Assembly (NCBI GenBank): GCA_934045905.1
Contig: OW203768.1
Location: forward strand, 28,859,060 to 28,923,059
Source of the DNA: Leuctra nigra
Taxonomy: Eukaryota; Arthropoda; Insecta; Plecoptera; Leuctridae
Direction: 5' to 3'
DNA length: 64,000 nucleotides
Shown here: positions 22,718-35,708 of the stretch, piece by piece
Position numbering within the stretch: position 1 is the first letter of the stretch
How the letters are laid out: every line of letters starts with the position of its first letter
Position numbers and translations under genes: made by a program
Notes under the pieces: generated by a model
Told to the model about the DNA's origin: nothing
The model's database searches: none
What the model saw: the letters and a program-made list of their open reading frames with translations, nothing else

Positions 22718-24224
22718 CTATGAACTCTCCAGTCATCAATGAGCCATTACAACACAAGCCCATCTCATACGAGACGGGTTGAATCACCTGCTACATCTTC
22801 AGACATCACGCACACAACATTGATGTCAATGATGCATGAGTATTGAGTGGGGAAGTTCGCATACGTTGCATGTGTGTTGCTTGCGAAGGGTATGATATGA
22901 TAATGTAAAAAGACAGAAACGTGTAAAAAGACTGTCAAGCCCCTCCAAGCTCAAAATGGTTGAGATCTAAAAGGAGGGCAAGCTGAAGTTTGTTTAACCT
23001 TTTCGCACTGGAAGTTCGTGAAATCATTAAATCTGTTAACGTTGTGACTAAAATTGGCATAAATAAAAACCTACTTATTTTAAAATGTCCTTCAAAATAA
23101 CCACGATGTTTCAAATAACCGTCAAAGAATATATAAACGGGGGTAGTCACAAAGAATTTGCCATGTTATATTGGACATTTTTAGGAACATTTTTATTGGC
23201 AACCTTTAGAGGAACAGGGTTGAAATATGTATGTGTTTAACCAACCATGACACTCTTATAATGTTATAATTAATTAATTAGTGAGCATTTTTTCCAATTT
23301 TTATGGAATACAAATTTAAGGACAAGAACCAGAGCAGAAGGTTAATTTTAGTCTATCTTGACGTTTATGCCATAACAAATTAGCACAAAAAATTTAAGAA
23401 AAAAAAATAAAAAAATTTAAAGAAAATGTAGGTATGTTCCTAACTCTTGAATGTATAGTTTTGAGATACGCTCAATTGAAGTTTCACAATGCTAGATTGG
23501 CCGGAGTGGACACATTAAAATATTGTTTTTTCAATATTAGTAAACGGCGATATTAAGGCTTATATTAAACACTTAAAATAAATTTAAAAAAATTAAATAA
23601 CGACTATCTCCCTTAAAAAAATATATAAAAATAAATCTAAGAAGATGACGCATGAGAAGTTAGAAGAAGTAGCTTGGCCGGTGCAAATTCAAAGCGGCAA
23701 GCTTGTATTTTGTTATAGCACAAGGCGTGATTCTAATATAGCGCACGGACACTGTACTTGACAGCGAGTCGCTACCGCTCCGCTAGATATTGATGAGGTT
23801 GCCAACAGAATCGTATCCGCTGCATTATTAAGAAGAGCGTGTCCAGATATAGCAATGGCTTGTGTTTTGATGTCGGTAATGTATAGCTGAGGCAGTTATG
23901 ACAGGCTTTCGTCGCTCGTACGCAGTCTTCGATATTCAAACCAGGATGCATGTGTTCATTTGAATCTCTCTAATTTCATGTAGCTTCATTGACTATGACT
24001 GAATAAAGTTACTATAGTTACCTTTTTAATTATTTTAATTTTAGATACTTTTAATTTAAAAATTTTATAATTTTTCATATTTATTAAAATTAATATATTA
24101 TTAATATTATTTATGAAATATGTGAAAAATATCTAGATTAAATAATTTTCCAGTTGATCAAAACAATATAAATACCAATATATAAATTGTGCCAATACTC
24201 GTGATTTAGCTAGCGACTCTTTTT
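22718..24224. other. Intergenic, no gene seen
   Basis: Strongly AT-rich, especially 24010-24190. No gene, RNA or clear repeat family identified. Confidence 0.4.
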
Positions 24225-24815
24225 TACTCTTGACACGGACCTCTGTTTTTTTTGTCTCCTACCTGGAGCAATAGAAGTCGCACCGTTTCACCGATCGATT
24301 TGAAATTGTGCACACCTGTAGGGACAACCTTTTCTGTTTGCAGACCCTAAATTTTTTGAAATCCGTTCATTGGATAAAATTTAAATAAATATCTCCTGAA
24401 AGATTGAAAAATGAAAATGGTTTTCGAGAAATCTGATCAAACTCATATTTTGCGTGACCAAAAATGTCTCTTGACTTACAAATTTTCAGCCCTATCAGTT
24501 AAAAACGTATGCTCTTATTGACATTTTTAATAACTGTCGGAAATTATAAGTATATCGAAATGACTGCTTTTCTACTGCGACATGGATCTGATTTGCTTTA
24601 GGAACCGCAGTGTTTAGATGATATTTTCACGTTTCAATGAAAAGCAGATACATTTATGTTGATAAAGTGGATCATATTTCAATTCAATATGGATGTATAT
24701 GTTTCTGTGCGTTATGTACGCATTTCCGGTTCGAGAAGATGCACGTACCCGTGCTCGCTCATCAACGCGGTAACCCTCATATGAGCGTTTTCCTAGTAAT
24801 TACTTTGCTTAGAAC
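24225..24815 (-). repeat. Family E repeat unit, reversed
   Basis: It reads in reverse from 'ttgacacggacctctgtttt' (complement of the distal module) to 'gagcgttttcctagtaatta' (complement of the opening signature). With 24935-25560 it forms a large inverted pair. Confidence 0.6.
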
Positions 24816-24903
24816 ATGATCAATAAAGATTCACTACAGAGACATAGCCACATTCAGTTTGATTACCAGAACACAGGTGCGTAGGAAGAGGGGGCAGGGG
24901 GGA

Positions 24904-24919
24904 ATCCCCCCCCCCCCCT
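24904..24919. repeat. Poly-C tract
   Basis: An uninterrupted run of about 14 C's. The length may not be reliable in an assembly. Confidence 0.7.
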
Positions 24920-24934
24920 TACTCTGATCTAATT

Positions 24935-25560
24935 CCCTTTTATACATATGTCAAGATAAAAATATGCTTAAAAAGGGTTAAATCAAACAGAAATAAAACA
25001 TATACATCCATATTGAATTGAAATATGAACCACTCAATCAACATAAAAGTATATGCTACATTGAAACGTGAAAATAGCATATAAGCACCCTGCAAATCAG
25101 ATTCAGCTGGCAGTGGAAAAACAGTCATTCATTTCTGACAGTAATTAAAAATGTCAATAAGTGCATAAGTTCTTAACTGATTGGGATGCAAATTTGTAAA
25201 ATAAAAGACATTGTTGGTCTCAATGATCATGCAAAATTTAACTTTGATCAGATTTATCGAAGACTATTTTCATTTTTCAACCTATCAGGAGATATTTATT
25301 TAAATTTTAACCAATGAATGGATTTCAAAAAAATTGGGGTCTGCAAACAGAGAAGGTTGTCTCTACATGTGTGCAAAATTTCAGCTCGATCGGTGATACG
25401 GAGAGACTTCTATTGCTCCAGGTAGGAGACAAAAAAAACAGAGGTCCGTGTCAAGAGTAAAAAAGAGTTAAAAAAGAAAAAAGAAAAAAAATAAACAAAT
25501 AAAAAACAGAGGTCCGCGTCAAAAAAATCAAAATGAGTCGCTCGCTCAATTATTCCCCTA
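24935..25560 (+). repeat. Family E repeat unit
   Basis: It carries the middle and distal modules: 'tatcaggagatatttattta', 'ggggtctgcaaacagagaag', 'gtgtgcaaaatttcagctcg', 'attgctccaggtaggagac' and 'acagaggtccgtgtc', ending in GAGTCGCTCGCTCAATTA. The final module is duplicated. Confidence 0.65.
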
Positions 25561-26168
25561 GCTGGCAAATGTAGTTCCTACGCGCCTGCCAGCTCGCCGT
25601 TTATGAACACGAGGCCTCTTGTATAAAACACTTCTGTATGACGTGGTGGTATTGCTTCACATCAAACGCCCATAATGAACCTCTCCGAGAAGGCCATTTG
25701 CCTGTGATTCAAGAGGTTTCGGAGTCGGGAGAGTTGAGGTTTTATGGAGGATATCGAGTTTAAACGCTTCTGTAAAATACCTCGGGCTACGTGATCGTAA
25801 TCGGAACGACCAACCAAATGTTTAATTCTACCAAATGCGGAATGCACCCAATAAACAGTGAACAGGACATCTGTTTTATGGAGCACAGCAAACAACACCG
25901 CGAATTACTAATTAATTCGTATTCAATACGAAGGCTCACTTATCAACGCGTTACACAGGGCGTTGTGCGGTATATTATTAGTTGCATCACCATGGTTGCT
26001 AGGTAACAGACCTCAATCTCGTATATTTTGCTGGGGGACAAGCAAGTTTTCGATACAATAGTTAGTCGTAATTTTAATGCAGTTGTGAAAGAAAATTTCA
26101 AAAAGAAAGACAGTAAATATATCAAATAAAATAAGGCAATGAAATCAAGAACGAAGATGATTACTAAA
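25561..26168. other. Intergenic with an X-box-like motif
   Basis: There is no supported gene. GTTGCTAGGTAAC at 25995-26007 fits the RFX X-box consensus. The complement-like words at 25938-25962 ('ttatcaacgcgttacacag') recall the opening of family E. Confidence 0.35.
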
Positions 26169-26385
26169 CTAGTGGAGCGGTCGCTCCACCCAGCCAAGTC
26201 GTACTGTACACTCACAGTCACTCAACACACCGAAAATACCTAATAAACTGAGGAGCAGACCAAACATTTGGCACAACATGGTATTTTCGGCCTACTTGAT
26301 CTCACTCAACAATGGAAAATCTCACATTGTTGTGAAATGTCTTAATTTCGAGCTATGGCCCACCCCATCACATTTACCAAATTAG
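26169..26385 (-). mobile_element. Helentron-like element, truncated copy F
   Basis: Only the hairpin end and the constant block are present: CTAGTGGAGCGGTCGCTCC, 'agccaagtcgtactgtacac', 'ggtattttcggcctact', 'gagctatggcccacccc'. Homology stops near 26385. Here CTAG is followed outside by TTT, not AT. Confidence 0.7.
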
Positions 26386-28400
26386 CCAACTATCACGTCA
26401 TATGTGACGTCAGCAAATGTGGTCTTCAGACCAAAGCTGACCATAACATCATAATTCTGTCGTTCAGAGACTATAGTCAAATGAGTGGGTGTTGTGAATC
26501 AGCGAATCAAGTCACTTTCACTAACAATGTGTAGCTACTGTATCTGATCATAGACATTTATAGTCACTGAACGCAGTGAGTATAAATGTCTATGATCTGA
26601 TAGAGAGGGAGAAAAATGAATTTAACTCTGATTGAAACCCCTCCGCATGAATCGGGACCATCTTTCTTCTCTTCAACACGGAGCTTAGGTTAGGCTAATA
26701 CTTGCTAACACCTCAGTGCATCCTCGGGTATAGATTCTGCATCTAATGTACTTCCAGGATTCTCAAACGTTCAATAAACCAAAAGAGAAGTTCAAGATTA
26801 TATTCTGATTTCACTTTGAAAGATGCCAAACACCAGAACTAAAGCGATTGTATAATTACATAGAGAAGATGGAAAATGATGGAAAATATATTTTTGGAAA
26901 GTTTCAAGGAGTGATTCTACTAATTTTTTTTATATTGTGTTAGTGGATTCATTTTTCCTATGTTAGTTTACAGATTCTAAAATAATGTTTTGTACAGTTT
27001 GTTGGCCCTCACCAAGTTTGATTTGCCGCTGAGAATGTGTGAAATCCTCCCTGCTGTAACGCATATCGACGAGAACTAGACCAGAAACTTGTAACACCTG
27101 CGTCAACTCTTCACACGACTCTCACGTAAACATGAACACTGCTGAATATGCACGCACGACACACGCGTTTACCCACCGGTCTTTTCACAGCTCGGCGCGA
27201 TGCAAATCATATCACATCGCATTACTTAGCAGTGGCTGAGGTTGTATGAACCTCATTATCTTGCGATGAACGATGTGAGAGCATTCAACTTGTTAACAAT
27301 GCGGGTGCATATGGGGTTAAATTCCCTTGATCAGTTACACTTTGAAAGCCAAACACGAACTTTTGAAAATTAGGGCTATGTTGCTGAATCAGCACTTTGA
27401 ATTTTGTTTATATTATATTAAAATGTTCAGTGAACGCAAATGATAAGCGCTCTTTCAGATTATCCATCAGTAAAGCGGACTAAAACTATAAAGCCGCATT
27501 CACATAAGCGTGGAAAGCGGAAAGCGGAAAGAGTTTTGCGTTTTTTATTAATTGAAATTTGATTTAAGGCGCAATCACAGCTGAAATCAATGTTCGGTGA
27601 AACCAGTAGACTCATTGTGCTAGAAATCAATTCGCTGTAGATCTGGATACTTATGAAACTTTTGGTATAAAATTAGCCAGATCCGTTATTTCGTTTGACC
27701 TGCTCTGCGAAAAACACACAAAAAACAGAAATTAATCAGAGATTATAAACAGAGAAATCCTATAATTTTTTATGAACATATAACTATTTCTTTGTCATAT
27801 ATTCCAGTCAAGTTTTATTTTGCTCTTTTCGTACCTATCAGCCATTACGACGGATTCTGAATCGTGCAAACAATATGTCTCACTCAACAATGAAGTCACA
27901 AGCAAACTAGGAATCGAGAATGAGTGTATTTTCATCATGCTAAAGGTGGCAGTGGAATCCCTGAATGACCAAAGAACAAACAACATACATGACCCAACCA
28001 CTCGGGCAAAGTCCACCATAGCCCCAAACTCAATCTACTCAAACTGCAAAATCGTTTGATCGAGTGGATCTATATAGTTGAATCTCTAGGCAAAGCGCCA
28101 AGAGAATTGTCCTGCTTTCCATGCTGTCAAATGTACGAAGAAGGAACCATCAATCATTCAGTGCTTTGATCCAATGGCCTGCAATCTTCTCCTCTCTTTC
28201 TCCCACGGGATCTCTTCAAGGAGAGCGAGCGAGGCAGCAAGTTCTTGTTTAACGACACAATTTCGTTGAGAACTGAATCTATGGCCATTAGATGATTGAT
28301 TGAATCTTGGTTGAATTTCATATTGAATTGAAGTTTCTGAAACATATTTCACTTTGACTTCAATCAGAAACTTGAAGTAAAGAGTTCCAGATAAAATAGA
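26386..28400. other. Intergenic; one near-perfect hairpin
   Basis: No gene is supported. Positions 26541-26602 form a hairpin with 29-bp arms (two mismatches) and a 4-base loop. 'taaagccgcattcacataag' near 27490 resembles one end of the repeat at 46545. Confidence 0.4.
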
Positions 28401-28604
28401 TACTCAGCAAATGATAAAACGATATTTGATAGAAATATTGGCTGACAAAATGTAATGGCATCATCCTATGAAGTCTATGCTAACCCGTCATCTAACTCTA
28501 GTAGGTGAGCTCTGATTTCATTGATAATAACAAAGATTGATTGTCAAGGAACCGTCAGCAGCCAATCCGTTTCGTTCAAATACCGTTTTATGATTTGTTG
28601 GGTG
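28401..28604 (+). mobile_element. MITE related to 10464-10672, copy 2
   Basis: It shares the ends ('aaaacgatatttgatagaaa', 'ttcaaataccgttttatga') and the core ('aatggcatcatcctatgaag', 'gtaggtgagctctgatttca') with copy 1, with moderate divergence. Confidence 0.65.
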
Positions 28605-29531
28605 TACATGTACATTGTAATAAGTAATTGAGGTATTAGGGCGGAAAACAGTCGAAGCAGATAATGTTTATAATGTACGCGTATTGCCTACATATTATTA
28701 TTGTATTTTCCTCTTCATCATTTCAATTGCTATAACAACAGTAGGTTTGAATACCTCAAATACGGAGCTGTATTCTTTTCTTTTTCCCCCTCTAAATAAG
28801 ACATTTTGTCCTAGAAAGATTTGGAACAAATGGTGTATTGCTCTTATTTTACTCGTCCACTAATTCTTATTCGAATCTAGGTCAAAATGTATAATTTATT
28901 CTGTCATAATAGAATAAGAAATAGAAAATGAACATGTCTGAGATGAATTTGAATTCTAAAATGAAATGTTTCTTTCACTGAATATGATGTCATTCCTGTC
29001 TTTTATTTAGTCATTCTCGAACTTGTTCCCGTTGTTTCTTACCAAAATAAATAAAGACAAGGAGTAGAAAAGTCACTATTATGTAACACAACAAGGGATG
29101 ACTTTTTAATACGTTATAATAGTCGTAAGGACGAGATCTTTCTTCTTATTAGGACAACACAAAACATTAAACACCGGTAACATTATAAAACTACACATTG
29201 GCGCAAGCAAGCGATACTTACAAGATTTAGACGGATAAGATGATGGTCGGATAGGGAGTATTTATTATAATTGAGATAATTTGAATAATGTCATATATTT
29301 CAAAGTAAACATAAAAATGTCCGTTAATTGTCAACAAAACTTATGAAGTCAGATATGTTTGAAATTTGTCGAAACCATTTAAAATGATCGTCCCAATGAG
29401 CATGTACAAGATTTATAAGTGAATGGGTAAGGTTTCAATTTTCAACCAGTCACAGGATCTCGCTCAAAAACTATTCACTATGCAAATTACATTAGTATGT
29501 TTAGCATCATTTCAGATATACAGTGGTTTGA
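28605..29531. other. Intergenic, decayed family E modules at the end
   Basis: No gene. Weak family E words occur from 29370 to 29530 ('aaccagtcacaggatctcgc'). Confidence 0.35.
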
Positions 29532-29654
29532 CCAGGGCTGCGATCATGTAAAATGACAACTCCCTTGTCGAAGCGACAAGCATCTCATCTCAATGTTATT
29601 CACGGCCTTCTCGCTTCGACAAGGAAGTTGTCATTTTACACGATCGCACCCCAG
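29532..29654. mobile_element. 123-bp palindromic MITE, copy 1
   Basis: The arms share 'gtaaaatgacaact' and 'ccttgtcgaagcga' with their complements. The outer tips are CCAGGGCTGCGATCA and, read inward, CCTGGGGTGCGATCG. A second copy is at 47465-47601. Confidence 0.7.
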
Positions 29655-31169
29655 GCCTACAAAAATAAACACAAAAAACGAAAAACAAAGCGAGAATGCC
29701 CCGTAGTGACGCTCGCTCCGCTCTCTCAATGAAGACAGATTTGTCGAGTTGTTCTCCACTCGTCAAATAAGATGCCATAAAATCCCCCATCCTCGCCATA
29801 ACGAGCACACATAATGCACAGAGTACATACTGAAACAGCTCGGTTGTTATTACGTTCATAAACCACAGTAACCGACGTAAAGTCACATAAAAAGAGCTCT
29901 TATGCGAAGTTCGTAAGATAATAAAAACTTGTGCTGTTTGTTTTGAATTTTAAATTACATCCGGAAAATCGCTATCTTCACCTGATTAAAGTTAGAGTTT
30001 GAATTCAGAAACAAATTCCATGAAACAGAATGGCGTTGAATGTATATTGGAATGTTCAATCAACTTTTATCATTGATCGCTGTTAAATTGTAAACCGTTG
30101 AATCACACAAAACCGAAGTTCTCAAACTTTTCCTCATTTTGTTTCCCTTCATCGGGTAGAAATTCGCTACAACGGTTAATTGTTCGTCGTGGATTGAGGG
30201 CAAGATGGCGTCTGTATTGAGCAGTGATAAGCGCGTTCGCGTTGCTTGTTTTCTTTTCTATTGAGGTTTCCAGACAATGTGGAGCCTCTTTGGAGTTTAG
30301 AGAAGAGTGACACTGTTTCTATAGTTGACAATGTGAGATGCGGTTTCTTGCGTGAATACACATTCAAAAGTGTACTTATTCACGAAGGCTAGAATGCCGA
30401 AACGATGAAATGTATTACAAATATTTGGAAGCATTACTTTTAAAAGGAATAAAAGAAATTCGATGCTTTTCAAGTCGGCTGCACTCAAGTCACATTGGAG
30501 TTTTTTATTCAATTTACGAAACATGTGAGAAAAAAAACTAATTATTTAGTCGACCTTAGCAAACTTGATAAACACGATTTTATAAATACAAAATGTATTC
30601 CCAAACTCATAGAAAATCTCAAAAAGTATAGAGAAATACAGAATTTTGGGAACAAATATTATATAAGATGATGTTTATATTGCTAAAATCAACTAAAAAT
30701 TTAGCTATGCTAATAATTTACACATATTTCATAACTTGAATTGTTCAAAAGTTATACATCTTTGGTTAAACCTAGCGATATTTGGGAAAAAATATGTTAC
30801 TGGACCTAATTTCACACAAAACTGCAATTATTTCTGTACCTCAGAGTCAGAAGGCCGGAAGTCCTCTCGATTTTGCGTTGCACACTTTCGGAATGATGTA
30901 ATCATTTGACGTTTGACTGAAGTCGACGAATATAGTTATATTGAAGTAATCTCTTACACAATGACTCACGTCCCCATTACAAATATGATTGTTAAAATGT
31001 ACACTAATCTAGGACAAAAACACTGCGATATTATTTAAAAGCCAAATAAAATGGAGCGCGATATTTCGCCGACGCGTTCGGTCGGTTTCCTCAGTCTGAC
31101 AAAAAGACAATACCAAAACAAAACAAACCTACTGAGCAACCAGTGAACTTGTCAATCCCCTTATTCATC
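29655..31169. other. Intergenic, no gene seen
   Basis: Short antisense frames near 29600-29886 and 30176-30524 show no recognisable domain. 'cttacacaatgactcacgtc' near 30952 repeats a word at 7923, hinting at a dispersed repeat. Confidence 0.35.
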
Positions 31170-31177
31170 CCGCGTAT
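31170..31177. repeat. 8-bp target duplication, left (CCGCGTAT)
   Basis: The same octamer is at 31578-31585, directly outside the element tips. Confidence 0.9.
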
Positions 31178-31577
31178 CAAGGGCGTATCCAGGATTAAAT
31201 TTCGGGGGGGGGGGGGGCGGACATTACTAATATTTTGAAAAATCACAGTGTAAAACCAGGGGTTCGAGGGCGCAGCCCCGAGAAAATTTTGGTTCAAGGT
31301 CATTCATTTAGGTGCAATTTTGAATCGCACTGTATAACTATTTTCAAAAATTATAAATGATAAAATATCAATTTTTTTTTTTTTTTTTGAATTTTAACTC
31401 AATTTTAACCATTTTGGAACGTTTTTGACATGACCTGTCTGTTTGTAAGTGTTTTTTTCCCAAGTTATTTTAAATGTGCTTATTTTCTTAGATGACACCC
31501 TGATTTCGGGGGGGAGGAGGGGCATGGCCCCCTCGCCCCCCCCCCCCCCCCCCCCCCCCCCCCTGAATACGCCCTTG
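31178..31577. mobile_element. 400-bp hAT-type MITE with G/C tracts inside both ends
   Basis: The inverted tips CAAGGGCGTATCCAGG and CAAGGGCGTATTCAGG are flanked by the perfect 8-bp duplication CCGCGTAT, which is diagnostic of hAT insertion. Just inside the left end is a run of 14 G's (31204-31217). Near the right end is a run of 28 C's (31536-31563). There is no ORF of its own; long frames here come from the homopolymers. Confidence 0.92.
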
Positions 31578-31585
31578 CCGCGTAT
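31578..31585. repeat. 8-bp target duplication, right (CCGCGTAT)
   Basis: Identical to 31170-31177. Confidence 0.9.
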
Positions 31586-32699
31586 TATAGCACAATACTG
31601 CGCCATGAGTCATCGAAGAAATCGCTCGGTTGGCTGATAATATTTTTCCACAGCACATGTAATATAGTCCTGGTATCAATCTTCTCGTTTTATTGAATCT
31701 TCTCGTTTTGAGCTCGCTCAAGAATCATTGAAATGGACTTACGGCCTTCTACCTCCGAGGTACTGATTCACTCGTACAGTCAGCAGAGTAAGATGAAAAA
31801 ACGTCACATTTTTATGAGACTTCTTGGTGTAAAAAATTCAGAAATGAGGTAAAATGCACCTAATTGAGGAGGAAATGCAAATTCAAAATAGCACTAGCAA
31901 TGTTAGATTTGTGCTACACATTTCAAAATTAATTAGCATCAACAAATCCATAATTGTTTTCGATCAATTCACAGTTTGCAGTCAAGCATAATAAAACACA
32001 TTGTACATTATAAATATTACAACAAAGCGCAAAAACTAATTAAAATATCTATGCAATTAGTACTCGATAGATATTAGTTAAAAAGAAAAGAACCGTCACT
32101 CTTTCTGTCCCTTGACTAAAATCGATATAAACCAATAGTATGGTTCAATCAATCAAAATAATCCTGAAAATACACGGCCTAATTACCCGTTGCCATGGTA
32201 ATACATTCGATGTTTTTTGAGAACGCTACAATTTATTATTTCACAAACTAAAATATTTAATAATCTTCGTATCATCAGTATGCAAACTCTCATAGAGAAA
32301 TTAATGTGATAAATAAACTCGATTCTTTTGTGCATTTCATTCCACGAAGATCAATAACATTGGATGACAGATGAAATGATGACATCGAAATCCGCATTAT
32401 TGATTTACAAACAAATTGAAAAAATATAATGTACAAAATGAATGAAAAGTTGAAAACCCACAGTAAGTGTATTTCTTGTGGAGTAAATAAAAAACATAAA
32501 AAATGTAGAGGGTTTAGGAATATTATATAGTTATTACTGAATCACAAGAATATAGGATCAATACTGTTTAATTGTTTGTTTGTATCGTCATCTGATGACA
32601 GAGTGAAGCCAGTGAAGTGTAGTTTTATAGAGTCTAAAACTGAATGGTTGTCATACAGTAGTTGTCCTATAATTGACTACACTTGGCCAAAGAAAATGG
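31586..32699. other. Intergenic, no gene seen
   Basis: AT-rich, no supported gene. Confidence 0.4.
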
Positions 32700-32790
32700 G
32701 TATTTAAACGAAGCAGATTGGCTAGGATTCCTTGACAATGAATCTTTGTTATTATCAGTGAAATCAGAGCTCACCTCATAGAAATCTGTA
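32700..32790 (-). mobile_element. Partial MITE copy 3 (family of 10464)
   Basis: Reading the complement gives 'ggtgagctctgatttcact', 'ataataacaaagattcattg' and 'gccaatctgcttcg', which match the right half of copies 1 and 2. The left half is missing or diverged. Confidence 0.5.
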
Positions 32791-32924
32791 TCGCCAATTC
32801 GCTTCTTTCGAATGCCGTTCTTACTTTTACTTTACATTGAAGTTGTCACATGTTGTCTTAATTCATCCGTCACCCTCTGCAAAATAGATCAAAAGAGTTG
32901 CAAAATTTACCTTCAGATAGCAGA

Positions 32925-33300
32925 TAAAATCCATGGGGACCACAAACTGACGGATTGTGTCAAATATTCCCAAAATACCCAAGTCTCCCCAAGGCTCATT
33001 ATTTACTCCAATGTTATGCAACGTTGGGAGGTAGTTTTGATACCCATTATCTCGGAATACTATTGAGAAATTTTAATAAATACTTGAAACAAAAAAAGTT
33101 TTTATTTCATTTTTTTTTATGAAATATGTGAAAAATACAACCTTTTTTTCTTTAATTTCTTAAATTTTCTCAATAGTATTCCGAGATAATGGGTATCAAA
33201 ACTACTATAAATAATTAGCCTGAGGGAGACTTAGGTATTTTGGGAATATTTTACACAATCCTTCAGTTTCCATAACGGTTCCCAGGTCTCCATTTCGGCT
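32925..33300. repeat. Imperfect foldback, arms about 140-150 bp
   Basis: The segment 32925-33075 and the complement of 33163-33300 match ('tactattgagaaatttta', 'tgatacccattatctcgg', 'atattcccaaaataccc'). The loop is about 90 bp, AT-rich. Confidence 0.7.
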
Positions 33301-34177
33301 ATTTTCTGTAATGGCTCTGTGTTTTCTGTGCCTCATTTTCTGCCATTCCCTGAATGTAGTAGGTGTATTCATCCATCACTGGACACCCATCAGTGCATGC
33401 ATCTGTTCCCCACTCGTGCATAGTAAGTATAAGTCAAGTGAACACTGCAGTTGTCAATGCCAAGATATTCTTCGCAATATTGAAATTGTATATATTATGT
33501 CAAATATAATTTTAATATTACAAAAGTTATAAAAATTACATAAAATAAAAAATTAAATCTTCGTCTTGGTGAAAATTAATTGATATTCGTGATAAATGTT
33601 TCACTTGGCTACAGGTTGTAGACACACGGGCGCCATTGCTACTGGTAATTCTTAGAGTGAATGTATTTCACTGGTATTGTCAACAAGTTGTAATAAAGTC
33701 CGGAAAGACGGCTGAGTTTGTTAGTGGACGTCCGGTGTCGATGTTATTCAATGTTCTCTTTGGTCAAGTGGCCGGACGGAACGGAGATTGTATTAAATGT
33801 GGAGAGGTCTCCAGTGGGGGGTTTAACCCTGCCACTGACCCGTGGTAGGCGTCGTGGGGGGGAGTGGGAGGGGGTAGAGGTCAGGTCAAGTTCTTTGCCA
33901 GTAGCGCCAGCATGCACTGGGCATAAAACGGACAAAATGTTTTCTTCATAGGGGTCGATGGATTATACTCTCACACAGTCACTTGAACCTTATCGTTTAA
34001 GAGTGAATTTCTAGCAACTTAGTGCTATGTTAGTTAGTCTTAGTATGTTCGACCTTTGGAGAAGAAAAGGTCGCTGTACATGTGCAAAAAATAAAATTAT
34101 GTCAAAAACTACAAAAACTACAGAAAAAACAATTCTAATAAATACCGACGTAAATTGTTACATGTATAATTTTAACT
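33301..34177. other. Intergenic, somewhat GC-rich at 33620-33950
   Basis: No gene is supported. Several overlapping short frames at 33636-33951 on both strands come from the local GC rise and have no recognisable domain. Confidence 0.35.
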
Positions 34178-34745
34178 AGGAAAACGCTCTGAGTAACGCG
34201 TTGATGAGCGAGCACATATACGCGCAACACCACGAACCGAAATTTTGTCTATCGAAAATGTCCTTTAAAAGCCAATAATTCTTGAATTTCGTCACAGACT
34301 TGTATGAAAATCTCCAACAATTCCTAAAATATTGGTCCCAATAACCATGCAAAGTTTTATGTTGATCGGTCAAACGGTTCTACTTTAAATTTCAATAATC
34401 AAATGATTTGTTTTTACATTTTAACCAATGGTAGGATTTGTCTGAAAATTTGCAAAATAAGATGCAACGTTGGTCCAAATGACCATGCAAAATATAAGGC
34501 TGATCACATATATCGAATACAATTTTTTTTCAACCTATCAGGAGATATTTATTTAAATTTTAACCATTAAATGGATTTCAAAAACATTAGGGTCTCAAAC
34601 AGAGAAGGTTGTCTCTACACGTGTGGAAAATTTCAGTTCGATCGGTGAAACGGTGCGACTTCTATTGCTCCAGTTAGCAGCCAAAAACAAAAGAAAAACA
34701 GAGGCCCGTGTCAAAAGAGTCAAAAGGAGTCGCTCGCTCAACAAT
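34178..34745 (+). repeat. Family E repeat unit (first of tandem pair)
   Basis: It runs from ACTAGGAAAACGCTCTGAGT to GAGTCGCTCGCTCAACAA. Internal modules recur with small changes: 'ccatgcaaagttttatgttg' and 'gatcggtcaaacggttct'. Confidence 0.7.
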
Positions 34746-35630
34746 TTTCTAGTAAAACGCTCTGGGTAACGCGTTGATGAGCGAGCACGGATACGCGCAA
34801 CACCTCGAACCGAAATTCTGTTCATCGAAAATGTCCTTAAAAGCCAATTATTCTTGAATTTCGCCACATACTTGTATGAAAATCTCCAACAATTCTCAAA
34901 ATATTGGTCCCAATAACCACGCAAAGTTTTAAGTTGATCTATTGAACCTTTATGATTGAATGATTCCTTGTTAATTTTCAAAAATCACAGGATCTACTTC
35001 AAAAAATATTTAAACGGTCATATCAGTTTCATATTAATATACGTTTGAAACTTTCTGCTCTAACAACCTTGAAGTGAAGATTCGAAGATGCCGTGAAATG
35101 TGAAATTCGAGAAATATGACAGCCAACACGCAAAATATCCGTAAACTGTCAATAACTTTTGAATTTAAACACAGTTTAGTCTGAAAATTGTCAAAAATAC
35201 AGATAATGTTGGACCCGATGACCATGCAAAATTTTAAGTTGATCGGTCAAACGGTTCTGGTTTAAATTTTAAACAGCACATAATATATTTTTTTAAATTT
35301 TAACCAATGGGAGGATTTGGCTGAAAATTTGTAAAATTAGAGACAATGTTGGTCTTAATGACCATGCAAAATATGAGGTTGATCACATTTGTCGAAGACC
35401 ATTTTCATTTTTTAACCTATCAGGAGATATTTATTTAAATTTTACCCAATAAAAGGATTTAAAAAAAAATTGGGGTCTGCAAACAGAGAAGGTTGTCTCT
35501 ACATATGTGCAAAATTTCAGATCGATCGGTGAAACGGTTCGACATCTATTGCTCCAGATAGCAGTCAAAAAAAAAACAGAGGTCCGTGTCAAAAGAGTCA
35601 AAAGGAGACGCTCGCTTCGCTCGCTCAATA
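34746..35630 (+). repeat. Family E repeat unit (second of tandem pair)
   Basis: It starts at once after the previous unit with 'tctagtaaaacgctctggg' and ends with CGCTCGCTTCGCTCGCTCAA at about 35612-35631. It is longer than its neighbour because a 'tgcaaaattttaagttgatc' module is repeated. Confidence 0.7.
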
Positions 35631-35668
35631 ATTTTGTACACAGGACAGGACAAAATACTTCAGACCTG

Positions 35669-35673
35669 TATTT

Positions 35674-35708
<35 letters not shown>

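Noticed and set aside
31394..31721. Gly- or Pro-rich ORFs on both strands
   Set aside because: They arise from the poly-C/G tract of the hAT MITE.
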